Shown in pieces: positions 1 to 8,722 of a DNA stretch of 64,000 nt. The position numbers and the translations under genes were made by a program. Below the pieces are notes generated by a model, which saw nothing but the letters and a program-made list of their open reading frames with translations, ran no database searches and had not been told where the DNA came from. The first letter of the stretch is position 1, and each line of letters starts with the position of its first letter. The DNA is from Dyadobacter fermentans (GTDB lineage Bacteria; Bacteroidota; Bacteroidia; Cytophagales; Spirosomataceae): the NCBI RefSeq assembly GCF_019924045.1, contig NZ_JAHXBN010000013.1, forward strand, positions 186,001-250,000, given 5' to 3'.

Positions 1-924
1 ATTGGTAAAATGCGCAATCGCGGTGTGGAATTGAATATTTCTACCAAAAACCTGACAGGTGCGGTGACCTGGACAACGGATTTCAACATTTCGAGAAACC
101 GGAACAAAGTGCTGCAACTCGGCCCGGGCAACGCGCCGATCCAGTATGTCGACAACGTCGTGACCGTACGTACCGAGGTCGGCCAGCCGGTTTCGAACTT
201 CTATGGCTACGTTTTCGACGGGGTTTTCAAAAATCAGGCGGAAATCGATGCTTATCCGCACCATAGCAGCACTACACCGGGTGACCCGAAGGTGCGCGAC
301 GTGAATGGCGACGGCAAGATCAGCGATGCCGACCGGACGATCCTGGGTAACTATCAGCCGAATTTTACTGCCGGCATTACCAATACGGTGGGCTACAAGG
401 GCTTCGAACTGTCGTTCCTGTTCCAAGGCTCATTCGGCGGTGAGATCGCCAACAACAACGTGCGCTACCTCGGTACCTGGGATAATGGACGAAACTTCTT
501 TGCTGATATGTACAACTACTGGCGGTCGGAGAGCAATCCCGGCGACGGAAAGCATTTCAAGCCGTCGGTGAATTACCTCGGGTTGCAGAAGCAGTTTTCT
601 TCTTATTGGGTCGAGGACGCCTCGTTCGTGCGGCTGCGGAACGTGCGCGTGTCGTACGCGGTGCCCACGAAATGGGTTTCGAAGCTGAAAGTGAACGGCG
701 CGCGCGTGTATGTGAATGCGGAGAATGTGCATTTGTGGAGTAAATATATCGGGTATGATCCGGAAAATACTACTTACGGCACAACCTCCTATTCTTCGAG
801 TATGGAAACTGCGGGGTCGTACAGCAGCGGCAATGCGCCTGTGCCGGGAGCATTTCAGGGTGTGGATTATGGGTCCTATCCTTTGCCCCGGGTGATTACT
901 GTTGGGATTAAAGCTGACTTTTAA
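1..924 (+). CDS. SusC/RagA-type TonB-dependent outer-membrane transporter, C-terminal part
   Basis: The reading frame is open from the first base, so the 5' part lies outside the window. About 307 residues of the C-terminal beta-barrel are visible. They show features typical of SusC proteins: a calcium-binding-like DVNGDGKISDADRTILGN stretch, the G-Y-KGFELSFLFQGSFG strand, and a final strand ending in an aromatic residue (KADF). SusC imports oligosaccharides across the outer membrane with TonB energy and a SusD lid. A SusD gene follows directly, then three secreted carbohydrate-active proteins on the same strand. This is therefore probably the transporter of a polysaccharide utilisation locus. 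The substrate cannot be read from the barrel alone. Confidence 0.95.
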   Translation: MGKMRNRGVELNISTKNLTGAVTWTTDFNISRNRNKVLQLGPGNAPIQYVDNVVTVRTEVGQPVSNFYGYVFDGVFKNQAEIDAYPHHSSTTPGDPKVRDVNGDGKISDADRTILGNYQPNFTAGITNTVGYKGFELSFLFQGSFGGEIANNNVRYLGTWDNGRNFFADMYNYWRSESNPGDGKHFKPSVNYLGLQKQFSSYWVEDASFVRLRNVRVSYAVPTKWVSKLKVNGARVYVNAENVHLWSKYIGYDPENTTYGTTSYSSSMETAGSYSSGNAPVPGAFQGVDYGSYPLPRVITVGIKADF

Positions 925-1000
925 ATGCCACGGAGACACCGCAACGGCGGACCGCGAAGCAGGAAGGCCTTCGTGAGAATTCGTGTCTTCGTGGCAAACC
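925..1000. repeat. Intergenic inverted repeat between susC and susD
   Basis: TGCCACGGAGACAC at 926-939 is nearly complementary to GTGTCTTCGTGGCA at 983-996 (13 of 14 positions pair), so the spacer can fold into a long hairpin. It follows the susC stop directly and precedes the susD start by about 18 bases. I recognise the CTTCGTGTCTTCGTGGC style as resembling interspersed repeats common in Bacteroidota intergenic DNA. Only one copy is in this window. It could set the SusC to SusD transcript ratio, which is inference. Confidence 0.55.
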
Positions 1001-1014
1001 AAAATATTAAAGCA

Positions 1015-2427
1015 ATGAAAAAATACATCCAAACGATAGCCCTAGCAGCCTTAATAGCAGGTACTTGGAGCTGCAAGGACTCTTTCCTCGAACTGGCGCC
1101 GGTATCCAACCCGAGTGCGGAGAATTTTTACAAAACAAAGTCGGATTTCGACCTCGCGGCTAATGCGGCCTACAATACGCTTTACACCGTGTACCACCCG
1201 CAAGGTCCGGTTTCTTACGCTGGCGAGCTGATGTCCGACAATGTCACGATCTACAATATTTCCGGTAACCAGGCCGATAAGTGGCAGTTCCGCGACTACA
1301 CGCTCGCACCTGCGAACACGATGGTATACCAGTTTTGGCAGGACTTTTACCGCTCGATTTACAACATCAATATCATTCTCGATAAAATCCAGAACGCCGA
1401 CCTTGACGCCACCTACAAAGCCCAGACACAAGGCGAAATGTTGTTCCTTCGCTCGCTGTATTACTTCAATATGGTGCAGCTTTGGGGTGATGTGCCGTTG
1501 GTAACACGACCGGTTAGCGCGGCGGAGGCTTACGATATCCTGCGCACTCCTTCAACGGAAATCTATGCGCAAATCACGAAAGATCTCGCTGATGCAAAAT
1601 CCAAACTCCCGGGCACTCCGGCCATTGCCGGCAGGGCTACCAAAGGGGCGGCGCAGACGTTGCTCGGGAAGGTGTACCTCACGATCGGTGACAAAGCTAA
1701 TGGAGTGAAGGAACTCAAAGAAGTGTATGACAGCAAGCAGTACGATTTGCTGCCTGCGTACGCTTCGCTTTGGGATGCCAAAACCAAGAATACGAAAGAG
1801 TCGATCTTTGAAATACAGTTCCTGGGCGGCTCGGCGACCTCGCCATACAGCAACTATTACCTCGAATTTTTCCCTAATTCCAATGCATTGGGCTTCTACG
1901 GCGCGGGTATGAATCAGGTCGTGGAAGATGTCTGGAATGAGTACGAGAAAGGGGATGGTCGCCGCGAAGCTTCCATCGATACGGGCTTTACTGATGCAAA
2001 AGGGAATTTTACCAAAGCGAAATTTCCTAAAAAATGGCAGGATAAAACTGCACCACTGATTAACCAAAACATCGCTGCCAACAACAACTTTATGGTGTTG
2101 CGCTACGCGGACCTGCTGCTGCTGCTCTCGGAAGCGACCGGCGACGCTACTTATCTTAACCAGGTACGCAAACGCGCCGGACTGCCGCTTTACGGAGAAG
2201 CCGGCTATCCCGCGAAATACAACACCGTGGCATTGGCCGTAGAACACGAACGCCGCGTGGAACTCGCATTTGAGTTCCATCGGTGGTTCGATTTGAAGCG
2301 TACCAATCGCGTAGTCGATGTTTTGACCGCGAAAGGTAAGCCTGTGACGCAAAACAAGCTTGTTTTCCCGATCCCGAATATTGTCAGGGACCAAAACACG
2401 AGGATCACGCAGAATGCAGGGTATTAG
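1015..2427 (+). CDS. SusD/RagB family outer-membrane glycan-binding lipoprotein
   Basis: SusD-type lipoproteins sit on the cell surface, bind glycan and close over their SusC partner. I chose the ATG at 1015 over the upstream in-frame ATG at 925 because it starts directly with a lipoprotein signal (MKKYIQTIALAALIAGTWSC, lipid-modified Cys20) and the upstream extension is repeat DNA. The protein is 470 residues, normal for the family. The C-terminal motif around EHERRVELAFEFHRWFDLKR is the family hallmark. It pairs with the SusC just upstream. The substrate is probably a plant pectin-type glycan, judging from the GH140 and GH127 enzymes that follow. Confidence 0.95.
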   Translation: MKKYIQTIALAALIAGTWSCKDSFLELAPVSNPSAENFYKTKSDFDLAANAAYNTLYTVYHPQGPVSYAGELMSDNVTIYNISGNQADKWQFRDYTLAPANTMVYQFWQDFYRSIYNINIILDKIQNADLDATYKAQTQGEMLFLRSLYYFNMVQLWGDVPLVTRPVSAAEAYDILRTPSTEIYAQITKDLADAKSKLPGTPAIAGRATKGAAQTLLGKVYLTIGDKANGVKELKEVYDSKQYDLLPAYASLWDAKTKNTKESIFEIQFLGGSATSPYSNYYLEFFPNSNALGFYGAGMNQVVEDVWNEYEKGDGRREASIDTGFTDAKGNFTKAKFPKKWQDKTAPLINQNIAANNNFMVLRYADLLLLLSEATGDATYLNQVRKRAGLPLYGEAGYPAKYNTVALAVEHERRVELAFEFHRWFDLKRTNRVVDVLTAKGKPVTQNKLVFPIPNIVRDQNTRITQNAGY

Positions 2428-2449
2428 AGTTTGTGAGTTTAGAGTTCAT

Positions 2450-2556
2450 GAGTTGAAAGTTTGAGAATCTGGCGTCGTTACTGAACTCATAAACTTTCAA
2501 CTCTCCATCCTCTCTTTCCTCCACTCCCTTTCCTCCATCCCCCCTTTCCTCCATCC
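2450..2556 (+). promoter_or_regulatory. Hairpin followed by a polypyrimidine tract before the GH140 gene
   Basis: GAGTTGAAAGTTT (2450-2462) is the exact reverse complement of AAACTTTCAACTC (2491-2503), a 13-bp stem with a 28-base loop. From about 2500 to 2558 the strand is almost entirely C and T, with three copies of CTTTCCTCCA at 2514-2523, 2528-2537 and 2544-2553. The GH140 ATG follows at 2560. There is no purine-rich ribosome-binding site. The hairpin may be a weak terminator or processing site downstream of susD. The function is not established. Confidence 0.45.
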
Positions 2557-2559
2557 TCA

Positions 2560-3939
2560 ATGAACTTTAAACTCCTTAACTCCAAACTCCTAACACTCCT
2601 TTGCTCCGGTATCATCATCGGCGCAAAGCCTGTTTATAGCCAATCCGAAACACTGAAAATCTCCGAAAACAAGCGTTTTTTTGAGGATCAGGAAGGGAAG
2701 CCGTTTTTCTGGCTGGCGGATACCGGCTGGCTGCTTTTCAATCGCCTTACCCGCGAGGAGGCAGATCGCTACCTGACCGATCGCCAGCAAAAGGGCTTCA
2801 ATGTGGTGCAGGTGATGGTGGTGCAGGCGCTGCGTACCGTGAATGTGTATGGTGATTCGGCATTGGTGAACCACGCCTTAGGGATGCCCAAAGTGACGGA
2901 TGGGAATGCATTTGAAAATGAGGAACAATACGATTACTGGGATCACGTCGACTACATTGTTGGAAAGGCCTCCGAAAAAGGTATTAAGATCGGCATGGTG
3001 CCCATTTGGGGTAATGCCGTGAAGAATGGAAAAACCAGCGCGGCACAGGCGAAGGCTTACGCACAGTTTCTGGCGAGGCGCTACCGCGACCGGCCGAATA
3101 TTGTGTGGATCAATGGTGGGGACATTCAGGGAGACGTTGTTCCCGATATCTGGGAGGCGATCGGCGGCACATTGCGCGCCGAAGATCCGTATCACCTGAT
3201 TACTTTCCATCCGTTTGGCAGAATGCAGTCTTCGAAATGGTTTCATGATCGGGATTGGCTGGACTTCAATATGTTCCAGTCAGGGCACCGCACTTATGCG
3301 CAGGATGTCGGGGCCAAAGACTTGCGTTATGGCGAGGATAATTGGCGTTACGTGGAGGCGGATTATGCCCGCGCGCCGGTAAAACCTGTACTCGACGGGG
3401 AGCCTTCCTACGAAAATATCTGGCATGGCCTTCACGACAAAACGCTGCCGGTATGGACGGCCGACGATGTGCGGCGGTACGCTTACTGGTCGGTGTTTGC
3501 GGGCGCATGCGGGTTCACCTACGGCAACAATGGGGTAATGCAAATGAGGTATGCGCGGGACCCTAAATTGCCCTCCTGGGAAGAAGCCATCCATGATCCG
3601 GGAGCGGGCCAGATGATCCATTTGAAAACCCTGATCCTTTCAAAGCCCTACTTCGAACGCGTGCCCGACCAGTCTCTGATCGCTGAAAACGGGGAGCGGT
3701 ACGATCGGCTCATTGCCACGCGGGGTGAGGATTATGCATTCATTTACACCTGGAATGGCCGGGATATGAAGATCAACTTGGGCAAAGTAGGCGGCACGAC
3801 GGTGAATGCTAGTTGGTACGACCCGAGAACCGGTGAAACCAAAGTTTTAGGAACAATTGAAAACAAAGGTATTAAAACATTTAACCCGCCCGGGGAGGTT
3901 AGAAACGGGAACGATTGGGTTTTGGTGTTGGAAAAATAA
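2560..3939 (+). CDS. GH140-type (DUF4038) apiosidase-like glycoside hydrolase
   Basis: This 459-residue protein has a hydrophobic N-terminus ending in VYSQ-SE, a likely signal peptide for periplasm or surface. The rest matches the DUF4038 / GH140 plan. The start motif FFWLADTGWLLFNRLTREE is at about residues 49-67, IVWINGGD places a candidate catalytic Asp near residue 188, and LDGEPSYE places a candidate catalytic Glu near residue 281. A small C-terminal beta domain follows (the family's putative collagen-binding region). Characterised GH140 members release apiose-containing chains from rhamnogalacturonan II, but DUF4038 is broad, so the exact substrate is inferred. It lies between susCD and two more secreted enzymes on the same strand, consistent with one locus. 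Confidence 0.85.
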   Translation: MNFKLLNSKLLTLLCSGIIIGAKPVYSQSETLKISENKRFFEDQEGKPFFWLADTGWLLFNRLTREEADRYLTDRQQKGFNVVQVMVVQALRTVNVYGDSALVNHALGMPKVTDGNAFENEEQYDYWDHVDYIVGKASEKGIKIGMVPIWGNAVKNGKTSAAQAKAYAQFLARRYRDRPNIVWINGGDIQGDVVPDIWEAIGGTLRAEDPYHLITFHPFGRMQSSKWFHDRDWLDFNMFQSGHRTYAQDVGAKDLRYGEDNWRYVEADYARAPVKPVLDGEPSYENIWHGLHDKTLPVWTADDVRRYAYWSVFAGACGFTYGNNGVMQMRYARDPKLPSWEEAIHDPGAGQMIHLKTLILSKPYFERVPDQSLIAENGERYDRLIATRGEDYAFIYTWNGRDMKINLGKVGGTTVNASWYDPRTGETKVLGTIENKGIKTFNPPGEVRNGNDWVLVLEK

Positions 3940-3943
3940 CGCT

Positions 3944-5776
3944 ATGCAAAGAGAATTGAAAGGAATGCTGGCCCTGTGCCTGACTGTGGGCGCGGTAAAT
4001 GCACAGGATACGATCCGTTACACGGGTAAAACGCTCGTGAACGTAGACTACCATCATGGGCAGCTGAGTCCGGCTATCGGCGTGCATTCATACCAGACGC
4101 TACGCGCGAACCGGACGGACGCGAGCAGGGATTCGGCTATTAGCTGGACTTACAACCATGCTCCGATGCTGGCGTATTGGAACGGGACATTTTATCTAAA
4201 CTACCTCAGTAACCCCGTCGGCGAGCACATCCCACCGGGGCAAACGCTTTTACAGACCTCACAAGACGGTAAAACCTGGACGAAGCCGGTGGCGATTTTC
4301 CCGCCTTACAAAATCCCCGACGGCACGAAAAAGGAAGGCCACCCGGGTATGGCGAAGGATTTATACGCGGTCATGCACCAGCGTATGGGTTTTTATACAT
4401 CCAAAAGCGGCCGGCTGCTTACACTGGCCTATTTCGGGATCGTGCTGGATACCAAAGACGACCCGAATGACGGAAACGGAATTGGCAGAGTAGTGCGCGA
4501 GATCAAAAAAGACGGTACTTACGGCCCGATTTATTTTATCCGGCATAATGCCTCCTGGAAAGCGCCTTCGGATTATCCCATGTACACCGAAAGTAAGGAT
4601 AAAGGCTTTATAGAGGCTTGCAATGAGCTGCTTTCCAACAAGTTGGTAACCCAGCAATGGGTGGAAGAGGCCGATCGTAACGATCCTGTGATTAGTTTGA
4701 AAGGAGAGTACAAGGCATTCAGTTACTACCATTTGCCGGATGGTAGGGTAGTAGGGCTTTGGAAAAATGCATTGACCAGCATTAGCAAAAACGAAGGAAA
4801 AACCTGGCTGTACAACCCCAAACGTGCGCCCGGATTTGTAAACAGCAATGCGAAGATATGGGGGCAGAAAACGTCGGACGGTAAATATGCCACGGTGTAT
4901 AATCCGTCGGAGTTTCGCTGGCCGCTTGCCGTTTCGGTCAGCGACGACGGTTTGAACTACAAAAATCTGCTGCTTGTGAATGGCGAGATTACTTCGATGC
5001 GCTACGGCGGCAACTATAAATCCTATGGCCCCCAATATGTGCGAGGTATTTCGGAGGGGGACGGCACGCCGCCGGACGGTAATCTTTGGGTGACGTATAG
5101 CATGAACAAAGAGGATATTTGGGTGTCCGGAATACCGGTTCCTGTGCGGGACAAAGCGGAAAAACATGCCGCCGACCGCTTTGCGCAAATGCCCGACGGC
5201 AAAGAACTGGCCGAGTGGAACATTTACAGCCCATTGCAAGCGCCGGTAAGCATTGACAAGTCTCGGGATGGTAAGGCATTGGTTATCAAAGACGCGGACC
5301 ATTTCGACTATGCCCGGGTGGAGCGCGTGATTCCCAACACGAAAAAGCTGATAGCAGAGTTTGCTGTGACGCCCAATCAAAACAACACCGGTTTGCTCGA
5401 TATCGAATTCCTTGATGCCAAGGGTACTCCGGGCATTCGTTTGTCTTTTGATTCAACCGGGGTGTTCCGTTTGAAAGCGGGGTATCGGAATAAGACGCTT
5501 TTCGAATACCAAAAAGGCCAGCATTACGACATTAAGGTGCAAGCCAACACAGAGACGCGGTTGTACTCCGTGGTGGTGAATGGCAAGCAGGTTGGTACCG
5601 GTGTGCTTTTTGCGCCGTTGGAATCCGTGAGCCGCATTGCATTCCGAACTGGCGACACCCGCCGCTTCCCCAATGCCGACACGCCCACCGACCAGATGTA
5701 CGACCTGCCCAACGCCGGTATGAAAGACCCGGAAGCTGTTTTTGCTATTGATTATCTGATTACCAAGTCATTTTAA
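3944..5776 (+). CDS. Secreted sialidase-fold beta-propeller protein
   Basis: A 610-residue secreted protein. I chose the ATG at 3944, four bases after the previous stop, because it gives a clean signal peptide ending ...GAVNA-QD. The longer frame starting at 3857 would overlap the GH140 gene. Asp-box motifs typical of six-bladed sialidase propellers are visible: TSQDGKTW near residue 106 and ISKNEGKTW near residue 290, with a weaker VSDDGLNY later. The last ~180 residues look like a jelly-roll or laminin-G-like domain (ARVERVIPNTKKLIAEFAV onward). The reaction is unknown. Members of this fold hydrolyse or bind terminal acidic sugars. Its place between GH140 and GH127 genes points to a pectin side-chain role, which is inference. 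Confidence 0.75.
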   Translation: MQRELKGMLALCLTVGAVNAQDTIRYTGKTLVNVDYHHGQLSPAIGVHSYQTLRANRTDASRDSAISWTYNHAPMLAYWNGTFYLNYLSNPVGEHIPPGQTLLQTSQDGKTWTKPVAIFPPYKIPDGTKKEGHPGMAKDLYAVMHQRMGFYTSKSGRLLTLAYFGIVLDTKDDPNDGNGIGRVVREIKKDGTYGPIYFIRHNASWKAPSDYPMYTESKDKGFIEACNELLSNKLVTQQWVEEADRNDPVISLKGEYKAFSYYHLPDGRVVGLWKNALTSISKNEGKTWLYNPKRAPGFVNSNAKIWGQKTSDGKYATVYNPSEFRWPLAVSVSDDGLNYKNLLLVNGEITSMRYGGNYKSYGPQYVRGISEGDGTPPDGNLWVTYSMNKEDIWVSGIPVPVRDKAEKHAADRFAQMPDGKELAEWNIYSPLQAPVSIDKSRDGKALVIKDADHFDYARVERVIPNTKKLIAEFAVTPNQNNTGLLDIEFLDAKGTPGIRLSFDSTGVFRLKAGYRNKTLFEYQKGQHYDIKVQANTETRLYSVVVNGKQVGTGVLFAPLESVSRIAFRTGDTRRFPNADTPTDQMYDLPNAGMKDPEAVFAIDYLITKSF

Positions 5777-5819
5777 ATTCGGGTTTTGCTAAAAAATGCA
5801 TGGCCGATTTTTGAAAAAT

Positions 5820-7841
5820 ATGAAAACTACCCAAGCCTTTATTGCACTTTCTCTGGGATTTAGCTTGCATGCATTTGCCCAGGAAAAAGCGCTGGTCAAT
5901 ACTTCTCAAAGCAAGTTTGCAAAACTCCACGGCGCGGATATGACCGCCGTGCAATGGACGCAGGGCTTCTGGGCCGACCGTTTCAAGGTGTGTCGGGAAA
6001 CGATGGTGCCGCAGCTCTGGAAAACCTACACCGACCCGAATCTGAGCCATTCGTTCCGCAATTTCGAGATCGCCGCGGGTTTGGAGTCGGGCAATTTTAA
6101 AGGCCCTTCCTTTCACGATGGGGATTTTTATAAAACATTTGAAGCGGTAGCCAGCCTTTATGCCGCCACCAGAGCCCCGGAGCTGGACGAACTGATGGAC
6201 AAAACGATCGCCGTGATCGCCAAAGCGCAGCGTGCAGACGGGTACATTTATACCAAAGCCATTATTGAGCAAAAGCAGCAAGGTGAAGGTAAGATGTTTG
6301 CGGACCGGCTTAGTTTCGAAGCCTACAATTTCGGGCATCTGATGACCGCCGCCTGCGTGCATTACCGGGCCACCGGCAAAACCACCATGCTCGACGTTGC
6401 CAAAAAGGCGGCCGATTTTCTTATCACCTTCTATCATGCAGCCACGCCCGAGCAAAGCCGCAATGCCATTTGTCCGGCACATTACATGGGCCTTTCGGAG
6501 CTGTACCGTACCACACACGATGAAAAATACCTGAGGCTCGTAAAGCATTTGATCGCCATCAAGGGGGCCACGGAGGGTACCGACGATAACCAGGACCGCA
6601 TTCCGTTTTTGAAGCAGACCAAAGTAATGGGGCATGCCGTGCGCGCTAACTACCTGTATGCAGGCGTAGCGGACGTGTACGCGGAAACCGGTGACGAAGC
6701 GCTGCTCGCGCAGCTAAACACTATGTGGGACGACGTTACCCAGCACAAAATGTACGTTACCGGCGGCTGCGGCGCGCTTTACGACGGCGTTTCGCCCGAT
6801 GGCACGAGCTACAAGCCCGACGACGTCCAGAAAATCCACCAGGCATATGGCCGCGATTACCAGCTCCCCAATTTTACCGCCCACAACGAAACCTGTGCCA
6901 ACATTGGCAATGTCCTGTGGAACTGGCGCATGCTGCAAATCACCGGCGACGCCAAGTATGCCGACATCGTGGAGCTTGCATTGTACAACAGCGTGTTGTC
7001 GGGTATTAATCTCAAAGGAGATAAATTTTTGTATACCAATCCATTGGCCTACTCCGATGCATTACCCTTCAAGCAGCGCTGGGAGAAGGATCGGCAGGCC
7101 TATATTTCCAAATCCAACTGCTGCCCGCCGAATACCGTCCGCACAGTCGCCGAGGTAAGCCAATATGCTTACAGCCTTTCCGATGCCGGGGTATTCTTCA
7201 ACTTATATGGAGGTAATAAATTCCAAACAGCCGTTAGAGGCGGTCAGCTTCGTCTGACGCAAACCACTGATTATCCGTGGAATGGCAAGATTACCATCGC
7301 AATGGAAGAGGCGCCTAAAGAAGCCGTGTCATTGTTCTTTCGCATTCCGGGCTGGTGCGGCAATGCTTCTTTATTGATTAATGGTAAAAAAGAAACTGCC
7401 AAACTGGCCTCAGGTACTTATGCCGAAGTAAAAAGGATTTGGAAATCAGGAGATAAGATCGAATTGACGCTCGATATGCCCGTAAAGCTAATCGAATCGA
7501 ACCCACTTGTAGAGGAAACCCGCAACCAGGTGGCCGTGAAACGCGGACCGGTTGTCTATTGCGTGGAGTCCATTGATTTACCCAAAGGCAAAACCATTTT
7601 CGATGTGGCTATCGGTGCCCGGAATAATTTTAAGCCTTCCCTGCTAACGATCGAAAACAGTCCCGTCATGAGCTTGGAGGGTGATGCGGTGCTGGTGAAT
7701 GACTCCGATTGGAGCAAGAAGCTATATCGCGAAGTGTCTGCCGACGCGCCTAAAACCATTCCTGTGCGGTTGGTGCCGTATTACGCCTGGGGTAATCGGG
7801 GGCATGGGGATATGTCGGTTTGGTTGCCGCTGGTAAGGTGA
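5820..7841 (+). CDS. GH127/GH146-type glycoside hydrolase (beta-L-arabinofuranosidase-like)
   Basis: A 673-residue secreted enzyme. The ATG at 5820 starts the signal peptide (cleavage after HAFA, about residue 20), and the longer start at 5796 adds only eight residues. It shows the alpha/alpha-barrel family's cysteine-based catalytic signature: HNETCANIGN, with Glu357 and Cys359, and SNCCPPNTVR, with Cys434 and Cys435. In characterised relatives these coordinate zinc and supply the Cys nucleophile and a partner Glu. Known members remove beta-L-arabinofuranose. One RG-II-associated GH127 acts on aceric acid, so the neighbouring GH140-like gene makes an RG-II side chain a reasonable alternative substrate. 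It is the last gene of the locus. Confidence 0.9.
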   Translation: MKTTQAFIALSLGFSLHAFAQEKALVNTSQSKFAKLHGADMTAVQWTQGFWADRFKVCRETMVPQLWKTYTDPNLSHSFRNFEIAAGLESGNFKGPSFHDGDFYKTFEAVASLYAATRAPELDELMDKTIAVIAKAQRADGYIYTKAIIEQKQQGEGKMFADRLSFEAYNFGHLMTAACVHYRATGKTTMLDVAKKAADFLITFYHAATPEQSRNAICPAHYMGLSELYRTTHDEKYLRLVKHLIAIKGATEGTDDNQDRIPFLKQTKVMGHAVRANYLYAGVADVYAETGDEALLAQLNTMWDDVTQHKMYVTGGCGALYDGVSPDGTSYKPDDVQKIHQAYGRDYQLPNFTAHNETCANIGNVLWNWRMLQITGDAKYADIVELALYNSVLSGINLKGDKFLYTNPLAYSDALPFKQRWEKDRQAYISKSNCCPPNTVRTVAEVSQYAYSLSDAGVFFNLYGGNKFQTAVRGGQLRLTQTTDYPWNGKITIAMEEAPKEAVSLFFRIPGWCGNASLLINGKKETAKLASGTYAEVKRIWKSGDKIELTLDMPVKLIESNPLVEETRNQVAVKRGPVVYCVESIDLPKGKTIFDVAIGARNNFKPSLLTIENSPVMSLEGDAVLVNDSDWSKKLYREVSADAPKTIPVRLVPYYAWGNRGHGDMSVWLPLVR

Positions 7842-8294
7842 ATTAAGATGAGATGGTTTGGCAGCGTGAGACATTGTCGGGCATTTGTTGTAGCGTGCCT
7901 ACGGCACTTTCTAAACACGCTGTGATTGTTTTGCTACCGATGTTACATCCCTGACGGGATTTTTTCGTAGGATATGTAGTCCCGCTGGGGACGAAACATT
8001 GGTAGTAAATGCGTTGTAGCAAGTAGATTGAAAATGCCGTAGGCATGTAACAACATTGAGAAGGTTGTCCTGGTCGCTAAATTACGCGAACCGTGGGAAT
8101 ACGAATGGCGCTGTGCCCTGCCAGGGTATCCTGTTTGTAGCAATTACACGAACGTAAATTTCGCCAAGCTCCATCGGAGCTTCCTTAATGCACAGACGTC
8201 AGGAGGCTCCGACGAAGCCATTGATCCATGTAAGATTTGTTGGTCTATAAGCAGGTGGCCGCGCCGTGGCAGGGCGTTTCCGCAAAGATGTTAT
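7842..8294. repeat. Repeat-rich gap with short covarying hairpins
   Basis: This 450-base gap holds no convincing gene. It has several short hairpins with 3-base loops: GTGCCTACGGCAC (near 7893), ATCCCTGACGGGAT (near 7946), ATGCCGTAGGCAT (near 8033) and AAGCTCCATCGGAGCTT (8166-8182). Two are attached to CTACCGATGTTAC or its reverse-oriented relative. The stem bases change in compensating pairs between copies. The same unit recurs at 28578-28755. This looks like an interspersed palindromic element. No transposase is nearby. Confidence 0.7.
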
Positions 8295-8618
8295 TTAACT
8301 GTCCATGCCTATCGTTTGTGTTTGATTGTATAATTGCCTGTTCCAATTGTATTCTGAAAGAGTTCCCAAAAACAAAATGTATAGTGTTCCTGCAGGGAAA
8401 TGAATAGTGGCAGTTAGGTGATAGTCGTTTCCGGAAATGTTAAAAACAAATCTGTGGTTACCAATGTGCTCCGCCGAATTGAAGGACTTTTTTAAATCGG
8501 TTGGACAGGACCACTCGGCTCGCTTTACAATATCATACCATTCATCCAGGGATTCACAGATGCGCGGTAATCTTACGGTATAGCGATTGATAAGAATTGA
8601 TCTTGTCAGGATGACCAT
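8295..8618 (-). CDS. HigB-like toxin (mRNA interferase family), no visible antitoxin
   Basis: The 107-residue product follows the HigB_toxin pattern: a Trp-containing helix (DEWYDIVKRAEWSCP), DLKKSFNSAEHIGNHRFVFN, GNDYHLTATIHFPAGTLYILFLGT and EYN. HigB toxins cleave mRNA at the ribosome and normally precede a HigA antitoxin. None follows here: the next 450 bases downstream are repeats with no helix-turn-helix frame. The usual GTHAEYD motif near the C-terminus reads GTLSEYN, so the catalytic-region His appears to be lost. The gene may be a decaying or inactivated remnant. The family match is by eye and fairly good. Confidence 0.7.
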   Translation of the reverse strand: MVILTRSILINRYTVRLPRICESLDEWYDIVKRAEWSCPTDLKKSFNSAEHIGNHRFVFNISGNDYHLTATIHFPAGTLYILFLGTLSEYNWNRQLYNQTQTIGMDS

Positions 8619-8722
8619 GATTTGCTGAGTGAAATGTTCGAGTATTCAATATCTGAAGTCGCCCCTAATCAAATGAAATCCTTTACCCGAATAACGCTAA
8701 TCGGTTATCCTACGGCCAAACC

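Noticed and set aside
7842..8143. Minus-strand frames of 66-67 residues in the repeat gap, as a possible HigA antitoxin
   Set aside because: They read through the palindromic repeats and have no helix-turn-helix or other antitoxin pattern.
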